From contig NZ_CP072983.1 in the NCBI RefSeq assembly GCF_024397795.1, positions 310,001-374,000 on the forward strand: 64,000 nucleotides of DNA. The letters are read 5' to 3'. This DNA comes from Lactobacillus intestinalis. GTDB lineage: Bacteria; Bacillota; Bacilli; Lactobacillales; Lactobacillaceae. The stretch's first letter is position 1. Every line of letters starts with the position of its first letter. The notes beneath the pieces were generated by a model. That model ran no database searches. It was not told the origin of the DNA and saw only the letters and a program-made list of their open reading frames with translations. The translations under genes were made by a program, and so were the position numbers. Shown piece by piece: positions 36,554 to 45,221 of the stretch.

Positions 36554-37117
36554 ATGAATAGTAATGAAATACGAGAGCTCGAATTAATTGAAAAAATAAA
36601 GCTTCAGGATAGTGAGGCTTTAAAGCAATTATGTAATATTTATCAACCTTTAATTAGGTCAATTAGTAATAATTACTTTTTGCGAATTTATGATTATCAA
36701 GATTGGCAGCAAGAAGCCATGATTGTGTGTTATAGTTGTGCACAAAGTTTTTCAAGAGAAAGAGGAAGTTTTGCTGGTTATTTTAGAAGAAGACTCACGA
36801 ATCATATAATAAGTTTGATTAGAAAGCATTGGTCATTGAAGAGTAAAATCAATAATTCGGCAGCGTCATGGGAGTATATCAGTGAATTTGGTGTAGGAGA
36901 GATTGAGTGTGGAATAAGTGAATTAATTGTTCCGCTTGGAGATCTGTATACTGAAATTGTCGAAAAGTTATCTAATTTAGAATTGGCAGCTTTAATGATT
37001 GTGTTAGGTCAAGCTGATGAAGAGAGAGTTATTATGAATTTAAATATTGATAAAAAAGTTATGCAGAGAGCCAAATCTAGGATGATGAATAAATTTAGAG
37101 ATGTGTTATTTGAGTGA
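36554..37117 (+). CDS. SigH/ComX-like alternative sigma factor
   Basis: 187 residues of the ECF/SigH-like sigma-70 group. Region 2 is recognisable: LCNIYQPLIRSISNNYFLRIYDYQDWQQEAMIVCYSCAQSF, the helix that binds core polymerase, followed by GSFAGYFRRRLTNHIISLIRKH. Region 4 is weak (LSNLELAALMIVLG...KKVMQRAKSRMMNKFRDVL). Its place after rlmB and before rpmG-secE matches the comX/sigH position of lactobacilli, where it is the candidate regulator of late competence genes. Confidence 0.82.
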   Translation: MNSNEIRELELIEKIKLQDSEALKQLCNIYQPLIRSISNNYFLRIYDYQDWQQEAMIVCYSCAQSFSRERGSFAGYFRRRLTNHIISLIRKHWSLKSKINNSAASWEYISEFGVGEIECGISELIVPLGDLYTEIVEKLSNLELAALMIVLGQADEERVIMNLNIDKKVMQRAKSRMMNKFRDVLFE

Positions 37118-37146
37118 GTTTTTACGCTAGGAAGGATAAATTGCGT

Positions 37147-37152
37147 TATAAT
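37147..37152 (+). promoter_or_regulatory. -10 box for the 37187 gene
   Basis: TATAAT at 37147-37152 lies 35 bases before the ATG. No good -35 match is seen at normal spacing. Downstream the AGGAGG site (37172-37177) is strong. Confidence 0.5.
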
Positions 37153-37186
37153 ATATCTTGTAGAATATTTTAGGAGGTAATTTAAG

Positions 37187-37405
37187 ATGGCAGACGAAAT
37201 TATTAAGACTGCATTGTTGGACCGTCACATGAAGGAAGTATTTGACTGGAGTGATTCAGATATGCCAGTTAGAGATGCCCTTTGGGACTACTTCATGGAA
37301 AAGAATGGTAGAGATACCATGAAGACGGAGGAAGATATGCTTCCGTTCTTAAAAGACTCTGACGATAAGATCGAAGCCTTCGTTGACGAAAATCTTAAGA
37401 AGTAA
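37187..37405 (+). CDS. Small acidic conserved-looking protein, unknown
   Basis: 72 residues, acidic, helical, no Cys: [20 protein letters not shown] followed by [20 protein letters not shown]. Strong signals for expression (TATAAT, AGGAGG) and codon use like the ribosomal genes suggest an abundant protein. Two hairpins follow it. I do not recognise the family. Confidence 0.78.
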   Translation: MADEIIKTALLDRHMKEVFDWSDSDMPVRDALWDYFMEKNGRDTMKTEEDMLPFLKDSDDKIEAFVDENLKK

Positions 37406-37435
37406 ATCCGACTAATAAACAATGTTCTACGCACC

Positions 37436-37489
37436 GTGGTCACGCATTTTTGACCACCAAGACAGCTACTCTCCGGTAGCTGTTTTTTT
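37436..37489 (+). terminator. Double hairpin terminator after 37187 gene
   Basis: GTGGTCA/TGACCAC (37436-37442, 37451-37457) is followed by ACAGCTACTCTCCGGTAGCTGT and seven T (37462-37489). The second is the terminator proper. Confidence 0.85.
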
Positions 37490-37550
37490 GTAGATTGAAT
37501 TTGTTTTTGTTATACTCGTCAAACAAATGTAAGAAAGAAGCCTGCCAAAA

Positions 37551-39038
37551 TTGAAATATATAATTGGAATTGATGTTGGAACAACCGCGACTAAGGTTGT
37601 GCTTTATGATGAAAATGGCCAAAAAGTTGCCAGTGCCCAAAGAGAATATCCTTTGATTCAAGAAAAGATGGATCAAGCTGAAGAAGATCCTAAGTTAATA
37701 TTTGATGCCGTTCAGGATGTGATTTTTTCTTTATCACGAAAGAGAAAGATTACGGCAATTTCTTGGTCGAGTCAAATGCATAGTTTAATTGGACTTGATG
37801 GGAATAAGGAATTACTGACTAATAGTCTTACCTGGGCTGATAACCGCGCTAAGAATGTAGTAAAAAAGGCTAAAGCAGAGGGCTTAGCACAGAAAATTTA
37901 CCAACAAACAGGGATGCCTATTCACCCAATGGCACCAGTTTATAAGCTGTTTTGGCTTAAACAAGAAAAGCCTGAAATTTTTTCTGAAGTAAAATATTGG
38001 TTAGGAATCAAAGAATACTTGATTTATCGCTTAACCGGGAAACTAGTCGAAGATTTATCGATGGCTGCAGGCACCGGGCTTTTAAATTTAAAAACTTTAA
38101 CTTGGGATCAGGAGTTACTTTCGCAAGTGGGAATTACTGAGCAAGCTCTTCCTAAATTAGTAAAAAGTAGTGATGTTGTAGGATCAGTTAAAGAAGAATA
38201 TCGCCGAAAGCTTGATTTAGATGAAAATACCAAAGTAATTGCTGGTGCTAGTGATGGCTACTTGTCAACAATTGGCGTGGGTGCGATTGATGAGGCCGAT
38301 TTTGCGATGAATGTTGGGACTTCGGGGGCTGTGAGATGCTTAGCAAAAAAGAGCGTAATCGATAAAAAGGCGCAATTTTTCTGTTATCCAGCAGATCAAG
38401 GTTATTTGATTGGCGGACCGGTAAATAATGGTGGGATTGTTTTTGAATGGGCACGAAAAGTGTTACTTGGTCCTAATGAAAGTGCAGAAAATTTTTTGAC
38501 TTTAGCACAAAGTGCACCCGTTGGAAATAGAGGCTTAATTTTTCATCCTTATTTGGGCGGCGAAAGAGCGCCGATTTGGGATGCGAATGCTCGCGGATCC
38601 TTTGTGGGACTAACCAGAAGTCATACTAAGGCCGAGATGGCCCGAAGTGTAATTGAGGGAATAGTTTTTAACCTGTATGATGCGTCGCACGAAATTATTC
38701 AAAGTGCTGGCAAGCCCCACGCAATCCGAATCACCGGTGGCTTTGTGCGGAGTGATTTTATTCGGCAAATGCTCGCTGATGTGTATAATTTGCCGATTAT
38801 TGCAATGAAGAATAGTGAGAGTGGTACGCTGGCAGCGATGTTTTTAGGAAGGCAAGCACTAGGACTCAGTCGAGATCTAAGTGAAATTCGAAAATTTGTA
38901 AGTGAAGAGAAAGTTTATTTTCCTGATCCGGAAAATGTGACTCGTTATCAAAAAATTCTTCCTGTTTATCGCGAAATTGAAAATGATTTAGCTAAGTCAT
39001 ATGAAAAATTAGCCAATCTTCAAAATAAGTTGCAATAA
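37551..39038 (+). CDS. gntK: Gluconate/sugar kinase, FGGY family
   Basis: 495 residues. FGGY carbohydrate kinase fold: KYIIGIDVGTTATKVVLYDENG (phosphate 1), the N-terminal SWSSQMHSLIGLD, adenosine-binding RITGGFVRSDFIRQMLADV, and ESGTLAAMFLGRQALG. Resemblance and length favour gluconokinase, but xylulokinase-type specificity cannot be excluded. TTG start at 37551. Converges on the dxs-like gene with a shared terminator. Confidence 0.8.
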   Translation: MKYIIGIDVGTTATKVVLYDENGQKVASAQREYPLIQEKMDQAEEDPKLIFDAVQDVIFSLSRKRKITAISWSSQMHSLIGLDGNKELLTNSLTWADNRAKNVVKKAKAEGLAQKIYQQTGMPIHPMAPVYKLFWLKQEKPEIFSEVKYWLGIKEYLIYRLTGKLVEDLSMAAGTGLLNLKTLTWDQELLSQVGITEQALPKLVKSSDVVGSVKEEYRRKLDLDENTKVIAGASDGYLSTIGVGAIDEADFAMNVGTSGAVRCLAKKSVIDKKAQFFCYPADQGYLIGGPVNNGGIVFEWARKVLLGPNESAENFLTLAQSAPVGNRGLIFHPYLGGERAPIWDANARGSFVGLTRSHTKAEMARSVIEGIVFNLYDASHEIIQSAGKPHAIRITGGFVRSDFIRQMLADVYNLPIIAMKNSESGTLAAMFLGRQALGLSRDLSEIRKFVSEEKVYFPDPENVTRYQKILPVYREIENDLAKSYEKLANLQNKLQ

Positions 39039-39069
39039 AAAAGGCGGTCCGAGATGGACTGCCTTTTTT
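39037..39069. terminator. Shared terminator of gntK and the dxs-like gene
   Basis: AAAAAAGGC(G)GTCC pairs with GGAC(T)GCCTTTTTT around GAGAT; A tract on one side and T tract on the other, so it works on both strands. Confidence 0.85.
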
Positions 39070-39080
39070 GTGACTTTTAG

Positions 39081-40823
39081 TTAAGTATTTTTAACGTCTT
39101 CGACAATTTGATCAACTGTCATTCGATTGTCTTTCAAAATTTGTTTTAGTGGAACTTGATCAGTGTAAACGCGCTTTTGACCATAGTTCAAAATCTTGAC
39201 ATCTTTATCTCCAAGATAAGAAGCAACCTTTTCGCCAAAGCCACCATCAAGAAGGTTATCTTCTAAGGTAATGATAACCTTGTTTTCATTAGCCAGTTTA
39301 TCAAGAGTATCTTTGTCGAGAATATTTGCAGAAACTGGGTTCACTAAGCTTGCACCAAGTTTATCGGCAACTCTTTCGCCCAGCATGGAATACATGTCGC
39401 CAAGAGCTAAGATTGCGACATCTTTACCTGGTTTAATGTCATATTTGATTTCGGAGTAATCATGGCTGAATTCTTGGCCTTCAGGGACACGCTTAGTAGG
39501 CATTTTAATGGCAACGGGATGCTTTCTTTGCTTGATTGCCCATTCCATCATGGCCTTTTCTTCAGCTAAAGTGGTTGGGGCAACGTAAATCCAGTTTGGC
39601 AAGTTGGAAACCATTACTTGATCAAAAATACCTAAGTGAGTCTTGCTAGTACCAGACATTCCGCCCCCCGCGACCATCATCACTACTGGTAAATCGTTAG
39701 CGGCAACATCGTGTGATAACTGATCAAATGCACGTTGCAAGAAAGTAGAATTTTCAAATAAAACTGGAATTGCGCCTTCTTTAGCCATTCCCGCAGCGAA
39801 AGCAACTGATTCTTGTTCAGCGATTCCCACATCGTGGTAGTTTGCTGGATATTTTTCTTTGATTTCATCAAGACCGAAGACACCCGGAATTGCGGCATTG
39901 ATTGCCATAATCTTGTCGCCGTCTTCAATATGTTCTTTCATCACGTCCATAGCAACTGAATTTGCGGTGGGCCCTTCAGGCATTGGAACGGTAGTCTTAT
40001 CAGTCTTAAGGTCAAAAGGCATTACCCAGTGGTGCGCTTCTTCGTTGTCGATAGCTGGTTGATAGCCTTTACCTTTTAAAGTATTGATGTGAAGTAAAAT
40101 TGGGTGATCTACATCTTTAACTGCTTCAAATGCCTTAATCATTGATTCAATGTCATTTCCATTAGCAACATAGCGGTAATCAAAGCCCATTGCTGTAAAT
40201 GGGTTTTCTTTAGTTTCACCATTGGAATCACGAAGCTTCTTTAAAACTGTGACTAAGCCACCGATGTTATCATCAATTGACATTTGGTTGTCGTTGACAA
40301 CAACGACTAAGTTGTGAGGTTCAATTGCGGCATTATTAAGGCCTTCATAAGCAAGACCACCAGTCATTGAACCATCCCCAATTAAAGCCATAATGTTTTC
40401 ATGATTGCCCATTAAGTCACGTGCCTTAGCCATTCCGGTTGCTAGGGCAATTGAAGTTGAAGTGTGGCCGACTGCGTAATAGTCATATGGACTTTCATCA
40501 GGATTGGTATAAGGAGTTACATCTTGGTAGTGATCGGGGTCAAGCCACGCGAGTACACGGCCAGTTAACATCTTGTGAGGGTATGTTTGGTGAGAAACGT
40601 CCCAGATAATCTTGTCCTTTGGTGCGTCGAAAACATAGTGGTAAGCGATCGTTGCTTCAACAATTCCCAAATCTGGACCTAAGTGACCACCTTCGGCTGC
40701 ATCTTTTTCTAGGATTAAGGTTCTGATTTCTTCAGCTAATTTTTGCATTTGCTTAATGTCAAGCTTCTTCAGATCAGCTGGAGAAGAAATTTGATTTAAT
40801 AAATATTCTGGATGTTTATTCAT
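39081..40823 (-). CDS. 1-deoxy-D-xylulose-5-phosphate synthase-like thiamine-diphosphate enzyme
   Basis: 580 residues, transketolase superfamily. The thiamine diphosphate site is GDGSMTGGLAYEGLNNA with VVVVNDNQMSI; EGGHLGPDLGIVEATIAYHYVF and GIAEQESVAFAAGMA are Dxs-like. It is somewhat shorter than housekeeping Dxs (about 620). Lactobacilli generally make isoprenoids by the mevalonate route, so a role in thiamine/pyridoxal supply or a different ketol transfer is possible. Divergent from the rgg-like gene; converges with gntK. Confidence 0.85.
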   Translation of the reverse strand: MNKHPEYLLNQISSPADLKKLDIKQMQKLAEEIRTLILEKDAAEGGHLGPDLGIVEATIAYHYVFDAPKDKIIWDVSHQTYPHKMLTGRVLAWLDPDHYQDVTPYTNPDESPYDYYAVGHTSTSIALATGMAKARDLMGNHENIMALIGDGSMTGGLAYEGLNNAAIEPHNLVVVVNDNQMSIDDNIGGLVTVLKKLRDSNGETKENPFTAMGFDYRYVANGNDIESMIKAFEAVKDVDHPILLHINTLKGKGYQPAIDNEEAHHWVMPFDLKTDKTTVPMPEGPTANSVAMDVMKEHIEDGDKIMAINAAIPGVFGLDEIKEKYPANYHDVGIAEQESVAFAAGMAKEGAIPVLFENSTFLQRAFDQLSHDVAANDLPVVMMVAGGGMSGTSKTHLGIFDQVMVSNLPNWIYVAPTTLAEEKAMMEWAIKQRKHPVAIKMPTKRVPEGQEFSHDYSEIKYDIKPGKDVAILALGDMYSMLGERVADKLGASLVNPVSANILDKDTLDKLANENKVIITLEDNLLDGGFGEKVASYLGDKDVKILNYGQKRVYTDQVPLKQILKDNRMTVDQIVEDVKNT

Positions 40824-40959
40824 GTTTTTCGCCTCGTAATAATAATTAACTAGAGTTATTGTAGTCGAAAATCATGAAAGTTACTAATAATTTGTTAGTA
40901 TATTTTAAAATAAGTAAAATGCATAATGGAAATAACAAAATAGGATAGAGGAATTATGA

Positions 40960-41766
40960 TTGAAGATAAGTGAAGCGTTAAAGATGGAAAGAATTAAGAG
41001 AAATCTTTTGCAGAAAGATATGATTCGCGGATTGAAAATTTCAAAATCGCATTACTCGTTAATTGAAAAAGGAGTTCACCGAATTTATGCTGATGACTTG
41101 ATGAAGATGTTGGCAAATAATAAGATCGATTATCAAAGTTTCTTCGATGAGATAGCAAAAGATTATGGGTATGAAGATGATGTAAAGAAATTAACTCATG
41201 AATTAGATTTTGCTTTTTATAAGCGTGATATAAAGAGAGCAAAAGAAATAAAAGAGAAAATTGCAGAAAGTGATACCCCGATAGAGTTGAAATATCATGC
41301 GGATTTAGTAGAAGCAGAATTAACTGATAGTAAAGTGGCCACTAAAATTTGCAAGAAGATAAATGAGGAGATCTTTAGTGTTGATAATTGGACGCAGAGT
41401 AGGGATGCTTTAAGATTATTTGGCAATTCGATGAAATATCTAGATAGCGACATAAGAGATATCTTGATGGAGTCAGTTTTGCAAAGATATCAAAAGATTC
41501 AAAGTTTTGAAAAAGAAGAACAAATTCGAATAATCGAAATAAGTTTGAATTATTTGTTTAATTATGATAAACGTGTCCAAAATAACAATACAAAGCTAAT
41601 ATTTGAAATGATAAAAGCACTTCCGCCCATTCCTGATTTGACTTCGTATAAATTAGTGGGGACGTATTTTAAAGCTAGATTTGATGGAGACTTTGATAAA
41701 ATGCACACTATCAAAAACGCTTTAAAATTTTCGGGTTATGAAAATATGAGTGAAAAAATGGATTAG
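40960..41766 (+). CDS. Rgg/GadR/MutR-type transcriptional regulator
   Basis: 268 residues. N-terminal helix-turn-helix (ALKMERIKRNLLQKDMIRGLKISKSHYSLIEKGVHRI, about 5-42) followed by an all-helical repeat region (about 70-268) like the peptide-binding domain of Rgg proteins. TTG start after AGAGG; an ATG at 40956 is out of frame. It is directly upstream of a secreted bacteriocin-like gene, as Rgg regulators often are. Many Rgg proteins sense short hydrophobic peptides; no convincing peptide gene is visible here. Confidence 0.82.
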   Translation: MKISEALKMERIKRNLLQKDMIRGLKISKSHYSLIEKGVHRIYADDLMKMLANNKIDYQSFFDEIAKDYGYEDDVKKLTHELDFAFYKRDIKRAKEIKEKIAESDTPIELKYHADLVEAELTDSKVATKICKKINEEIFSVDNWTQSRDALRLFGNSMKYLDSDIRDILMESVLQRYQKIQSFEKEEQIRIIEISLNYLFNYDKRVQNNNTKLIFEMIKALPPIPDLTSYKLVGTYFKARFDGDFDKMHTIKNALKFSGYENMSEKMD

Positions 41767-41912
41767 TTTCCTGTAGGAAACTTAGATAACAAAGTAGAAG
41801 TAATGATTAAAATGAAGTTTAGAAGGCAAATGAAGAGGTGAATGGTAGTGATGTACAATGTTTGATCAATTCTAGTAGAGTAACGTTATGAGATAGAGAG
41901 GAGAAAATACTG

Positions 41913-42407
41913 ATGAAATTAAAAAAGATAGTAGAATTAGGATCAATGTTAATTGCTCTTAGTGGATTAGCCCTTGGAACATCTACCACTGTGTTTGCCG
42001 ATGATGAACAATCAAGCGAAGAGAGTACTAATACATTAGTGATTAATAATTCAAATGAAAATGAGGAAAGTCATGTATATTCTTTAGATTCTTTAAATGA
42101 TTCTAAAGCATATTGGTCACTTCATAGAACCCATAAAATGGGATCTAAATACAAAGGTGCTTGGGTAACAGAAACAGCTCAATTTTTCTTTAAAGGTGGA
42201 GTCTTCTTCTATCCTGCACGCACTGGTATTCATCAAGGATGGCTCAAGTTTACGCGAGCTGGTAGAAATGTTGGATCTGCAAAAACGACGTATTATTACC
42301 ATCCTTACAGTCATAAGAAGAGTACTAAAGCTCAAGCTACTAAATCAATTCATGATAGTTTAGGATGGAATGATCCTAAAACTAGATTCCATTACGGATT
42401 CAGATAG
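41913..42407 (+). CDS. Secreted lactococcin-972-like bacteriocin precursor
   Basis: 164 residues with a Sec signal peptide (MKLKKIVELGSMLIALSGLALG, cleavage likely near TVFADD), an acidic Ser/Asn-rich linker (about 30-60), then a basic aromatic C-terminal part (TTYYYHPYSHKKSTKAQ, ending RFHYGFR). The Tyr-Tyr-His and Lys-Ser-Thr spacing and the downstream membrane gene resemble the lactococcin 972 family, which is Sec-exported and acts on cell wall synthesis. The longer linker is unusual. Similarity is by eye. Confidence 0.6.
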   Translation: MKLKKIVELGSMLIALSGLALGTSTTVFADDEQSSEESTNTLVINNSNENEESHVYSLDSLNDSKAYWSLHRTHKMGSKYKGAWVTETAQFFFKGGVFFYPARTGIHQGWLKFTRAGRNVGSAKTTYYYHPYSHKKSTKAQATKSIHDSLGWNDPKTRFHYGFR

Positions 42408-42437
42408 AGTATAATCTTAACAGATAATAATTTAGGA

Positions 42438-42466
42438 AAGATTCTGATTTGTCAGAATCTTTTTTA
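42438..42466 (+). terminator. Terminator after the lactococcin-972-like gene
   Basis: AAAGATTCTGA pairs perfectly with TCAGAATCTTT around TTTG, followed by T. It lies between the bacteriocin and its membrane protein gene, so the latter would be made from readthrough or its own promoter. Confidence 0.85.
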
Positions 42467-42483
42467 GTAAGGAAGATCAGCAT

Positions 42484-43566
42484 ATGAAACGTAAAAATAT
42501 CTTCATTAGTATCATTGCAATCATTTTAGTTGCGCTTTTAAATGTTCTGACTGTTTACACAGTTTCAAACGGAATCAGCTATTGGGAAGGCTATTCAGCT
42601 TTAAATAAATTACGCAAGCAAAAGGTCTATTTGGGTAATGATCAAATTACGGATAATCAAGATAAGTTGATTACTAAAAGCCAAGTCAACAATACTAAAG
42701 CTAAATCAATTCTTAATTATTTAGATAAGAATTACGATTACGCAATTTCCTGGGATGCAAGTAATGGCAGTCACGTTAATGCCATGACAATGGACCAAAA
42801 ATCACTTGAAATGTATCCCATTAAAGTAGCTCAAGGTCAAAACTTGAAGGTAAGAGACTTTCACCGAAATAAAGTTATTCCAGTGTTAGTTGGAAGTAAG
42901 TTGGCCAAAAAATATCCCCTTCATCATGAATTCACTTATCTTGATGGCTCTACAGGAAAGCGTCAATCTTACCAAGTAGCTGGAATTTTAACCGCTTCTT
43001 CTAGCATTCCTTCACCATATTTATTTCAAAATCAAAACTACTTAGATAACACAATTATTGTCCCTCTCACTACGTACACTAGAGCTCATATTAATTTACC
43101 CCAAATAGCAAATGGTGTCCAAAACTTGTTAATTTTCAACACTAATCAGAATCAAATCTTTAAATTAGAAAAATTCTTTAAATCTCAAGACTTAAATGTG
43201 AAGTTCTATACCGTTCAAAGCAGCATTGACCAAGAAGCTCGCATTGTTAAATCAGCACTTATCAAGCTTGCTGTGGGCATAATTATCTTGTTAATTGTGA
43301 TTGTTGTCTTACTTAAATACTTAATAAGAAAAGATACCAAAATGCAGCTAAAGAAATTCATTAGCAGTTTAATTGGCTTTGGTTTACTGTTAGGAATTCT
43401 GATTGAATTAGTACTAGGATTTTCTCTGCCAATGCTTTCAATAGTTGGAATTCCAAAATGGACGAGTTTGAATATCATTCTCTCTGTTTTGAGCATTGTG
43501 TTGATTAATTTGCTTTTAGCCGTTATAATTACCATTTTTCAAAGGAATAATCCTCAAAAGCAATAA
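42484..43566 (+). CDS. Bacteriocin-associated membrane protein (FtsX/MacB-like half)
   Basis: 360 residues: one N-terminal membrane helix (about 6-28), a large outer domain (about 30-255, with LVGSKLAKKYPLHHEF and QVAGILTASSSIPSPY like MacB periplasmic regions), then three C-terminal helices (about 256-276, 290-313, 325-350). That is the layout of FtsX/MacB-type permeases. Lactococcin-972 systems carry a larger, about 650-residue, seven-helix protein plus an ATPase; this is about half that size and no ATPase follows. AAGGAAG site upstream. Confidence 0.65.
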   Translation: MKRKNIFISIIAIILVALLNVLTVYTVSNGISYWEGYSALNKLRKQKVYLGNDQITDNQDKLITKSQVNNTKAKSILNYLDKNYDYAISWDASNGSHVNAMTMDQKSLEMYPIKVAQGQNLKVRDFHRNKVIPVLVGSKLAKKYPLHHEFTYLDGSTGKRQSYQVAGILTASSSIPSPYLFQNQNYLDNTIIVPLTTYTRAHINLPQIANGVQNLLIFNTNQNQIFKLEKFFKSQDLNVKFYTVQSSIDQEARIVKSALIKLAVGIIILLIVIVVLLKYLIRKDTKMQLKKFISSLIGFGLLLGILIELVLGFSLPMLSIVGIPKWTSLNIILSVLSIVLINLLLAVIITIFQRNNPQKQ

Positions 43567-43650
43567 TAGTAGGCAATTAGATTACTTGTCTGCTACAATT
43601 GCGTTGAGGTCAATTTCCTGTTAAAATATCTAAAGTTTGGAAGTGAGATT

Positions 43651-43800
43651 ATGGCAGTGAAAAAAGCAGCTTTAGCCTGCACAGTATGTGGTTCACGTAA
43701 CTACTCAATCGCCGCAAGTAAGAATCGAACTCAGCGTCTTGAACTGAAGAAATTTTGTAAACATTGCGGTAAAATGACTTTACACAAAGAAACGAGGTAA
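43651..43800 (+). CDS. rpmG: 50S ribosomal protein L33
   Basis: 49 residues: [24 protein letters not shown]...[15 protein letters not shown]. Two CxxC pairs (CTVC, CKHC) make this the zinc-binding form of L33. It stands directly before secE and nusG, the classic arrangement. GGAAGTGAG site upstream. Confidence 0.95.
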   Translation: MAVKKAALACTVCGSRNYSIAASKNRTQRLELKKFCKHCGKMTLHKETR

Positions 43801-43808
43801 TTGAAAGA

Positions 43809-43979
43809 ATGTTCAAGTTTTTAAAGAGCGTTGTCCAAGAAATGAAAGAAGTAACTTGGCCAACTGCTAAGCAAAACCGTCATGATACTGGTGTCGTTAT
43901 TACCTCATCCGTATTGTTTGCAATTTACTTAGGTGCACTTGATTGGGCATTTAGCGCATTAACTCAAGTAGTTATGTAG
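43809..43979 (+). CDS. secE: Preprotein translocase subunit SecE
   Basis: 56 residues: short amphipathic helix FKFLKSVVQEMKEVTWPTAKQ (the conserved V-T-W-P motif) and one membrane helix TGVVITSSVLFAIYLGALDWAF. SecE clamps the SecY channel. Start eight bases after rpmG; AACGAGGTAATTG upstream provides a weak binding site. Confidence 0.95.
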   Translation: MFKFLKSVVQEMKEVTWPTAKQNRHDTGVVITSSVLFAIYLGALDWAFSALTQVVM

Positions 43980-44008
43980 CTGTAATGATAGAATTTAAAG
44001 TGGCTGTA

Positions 44009-44056
44009 TGGTATAATAAAGTCACTTAAGAAAAGACCTCGCATAGAGGCTTTTTT
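44009..44056 (+). promoter_or_regulatory. Extended -10 promoter followed by a hairpin before nusG
   Basis: TGGTATAAT (44009-44017) is an extended -10 box. About 17 bases later AGACCTC and GAGGCT form a hairpin around GCATA with TTTTTT (44035-44056). It may end the secE transcript or attenuate transcription into nusG. Confidence 0.5.
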
Positions 44057-44085
44057 GTTTGCAAAAGTTTAAGGAGTTAGAAATC

Positions 44086-44643
44086 ATGGTAGAAACAGCA
44101 AAGAAACAATGGTACGTTCTTCATACTTACTCTGGTTATGAAGATAAGGTTAAGTCAGACTTGCTTTCACGTGCACAAAGTATGGGGATGCAAGATTATA
44201 TTTTCCGCGTAATGGTTCCAGAAGAATCAAAGGTAGAAACTGTTCGTGGTAAGAAGCAAGACGTTGAAGAAAAGATTTTCCCAGGATACGTTTTAGTGGA
44301 AATGGTAATGACTGACGAAAGTTGGTTTATTGTAAGAAACACCCCAAACGTAACTGGATTCGTTGGTTCACATGGTGGAGGTTCTAAACCATCCCCACTT
44401 CTTCCAGAAGAAGTAGAGCGTCTTCTTAAGAATCAAGGTGCACCTGCTAAGCAACAACCTGATGTTGATTTTGAATTGGGCGAAGAAGTAACTATTACTG
44501 AAGGTGCATTTAACGGCATGGTTGGTAAGATCACTGACATTCAACCTGATAAGTACAAGTTATACGTTTCAGTAGATATGTTTGGTCGTGCAACTACTGC
44601 TGAACTTGACTATGACCAAGTAAAGAAGTTTGATGAAAACTAA
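44086..44643 (+). CDS. nusG: Transcription termination/antitermination protein NusG
   Basis: NusG (185 aa) binds RNA polymerase and links it to ribosome or Rho. The NGN domain begins KQWYVLHTYSGYEDKVK and has FPGYVLVEMVMTDESWFIVRNTPNVTGFVG; the KOW domain is GEEVTITEGAFNGMVGKI. ATG 44086 follows AAGGAG (44071-44076); the TTG at 44059 would place that site inside the gene. Confidence 0.96.
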   Translation: MVETAKKQWYVLHTYSGYEDKVKSDLLSRAQSMGMQDYIFRVMVPEESKVETVRGKKQDVEEKIFPGYVLVEMVMTDESWFIVRNTPNVTGFVGSHGGGSKPSPLLPEEVERLLKNQGAPAKQQPDVDFELGEEVTITEGAFNGMVGKITDIQPDKYKLYVSVDMFGRATTAELDYDQVKKFDEN

Positions 44644-44707
44644 TTCAAAAATAATGTTGTAATTGCATAGAAACGATGGTAACATACTAAAAGTACGTTT
44701 TATCATT

Positions 44708-44746
44708 GTGGGAGGAGAAGTAGGTAAATTCTCCATTTTAACCGCA
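44708..44746 (+). promoter_or_regulatory. Predicted L1-type translational control leader before rplK
   Basis: TGTGG (44707-44711) can pair with CCGCA (44742-44746), and GGAGAA (44714-44719) with TTCTCC (44729-44734), leaving an asymmetric internal loop. The same layout lies before rplA. The L11-L1 operon is known to be repressed by L1 binding its mRNA; the assignment here is by structure and position. Confidence 0.5.
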
Positions 44747-44771
44747 TCACGGAATCAAGGAGGTTTTGACC

Positions 44772-45197
44772 GTGGCAAAAAAAGTTATTAACGTAGTTAA
44801 GTTACAAATCCCAGCTGGTGCTGCAACCCCTGCACCTCCAGTTGGTCCTGCTTTGGGTCAAGCTGGTATTAACATTGTAGGTTTCACTAAGGACTTCAAT
44901 GCTAGAACCGCTGACCAAAAGGGTATGATTATTCCTGTAGTCATCACTGTATATGAAGATCGTTCATTCGAATTCATTACTAAGACTCCACCAGCACCAG
45001 TATTGCTTAAGCAAGCTGCTAAGATCCAAAAGGCTTCTGGTGAACCTAATACCAAGAAGGTTGGTAAGGTAACCAAGGATCAAGTCAAGGAAATTGCCGA
45101 GACTAAGATGAAAGACCTTAACGCTGCTGATATCGAAGCTGCTATGCGCATGGTTGAAGGTACCGCTAGAAGTATGGGTATCGAAGTCGAAGACTAA
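44772..45197 (+). CDS. rplK: 50S ribosomal protein L11
   Basis: L11 (141 aa) forms the GTPase-associated centre with 23S r[35 protein letters not shown] and the C-terminal [12 protein letters not shown] are diagnostic. GTG 44772 is chosen: AAGGAGG (44757-44763) is eight bases away, whereas TTG 44766 is only two. Confidence 0.96.
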   Translation: MAKKVINVVKLQIPAGAATPAPPVGPALGQAGINIVGFTKDFNARTADQKGMIIPVVITVYEDRSFEFITKTPPAPVLLKQAAKIQKASGEPNTKKVGKVTKDQVKEIAETKMKDLNAADIEAAMRMVEGTARSMGIEVED

Positions 45198-45221
45198 TCC
45201 TGTTATTTTAGGTAACTATTA

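Noticed and set aside
40874..40948. 24-codon frame (MKVTNNLLVYFKISKMHNG...) upstream of the rgg-like gene, as a possible Rgg pheromone
   Set aside because: No ribosome binding site, polar C-terminus unlike short hydrophobic pheromones, and it lies over the likely rgg promoter.
41802..41859. Very short frames (12 and 7 codons) between the rgg-like and bacteriocin-like genes
   Set aside because: Too short, Lys/Arg rich or lacking a ribosome binding site; not pheromone-like.
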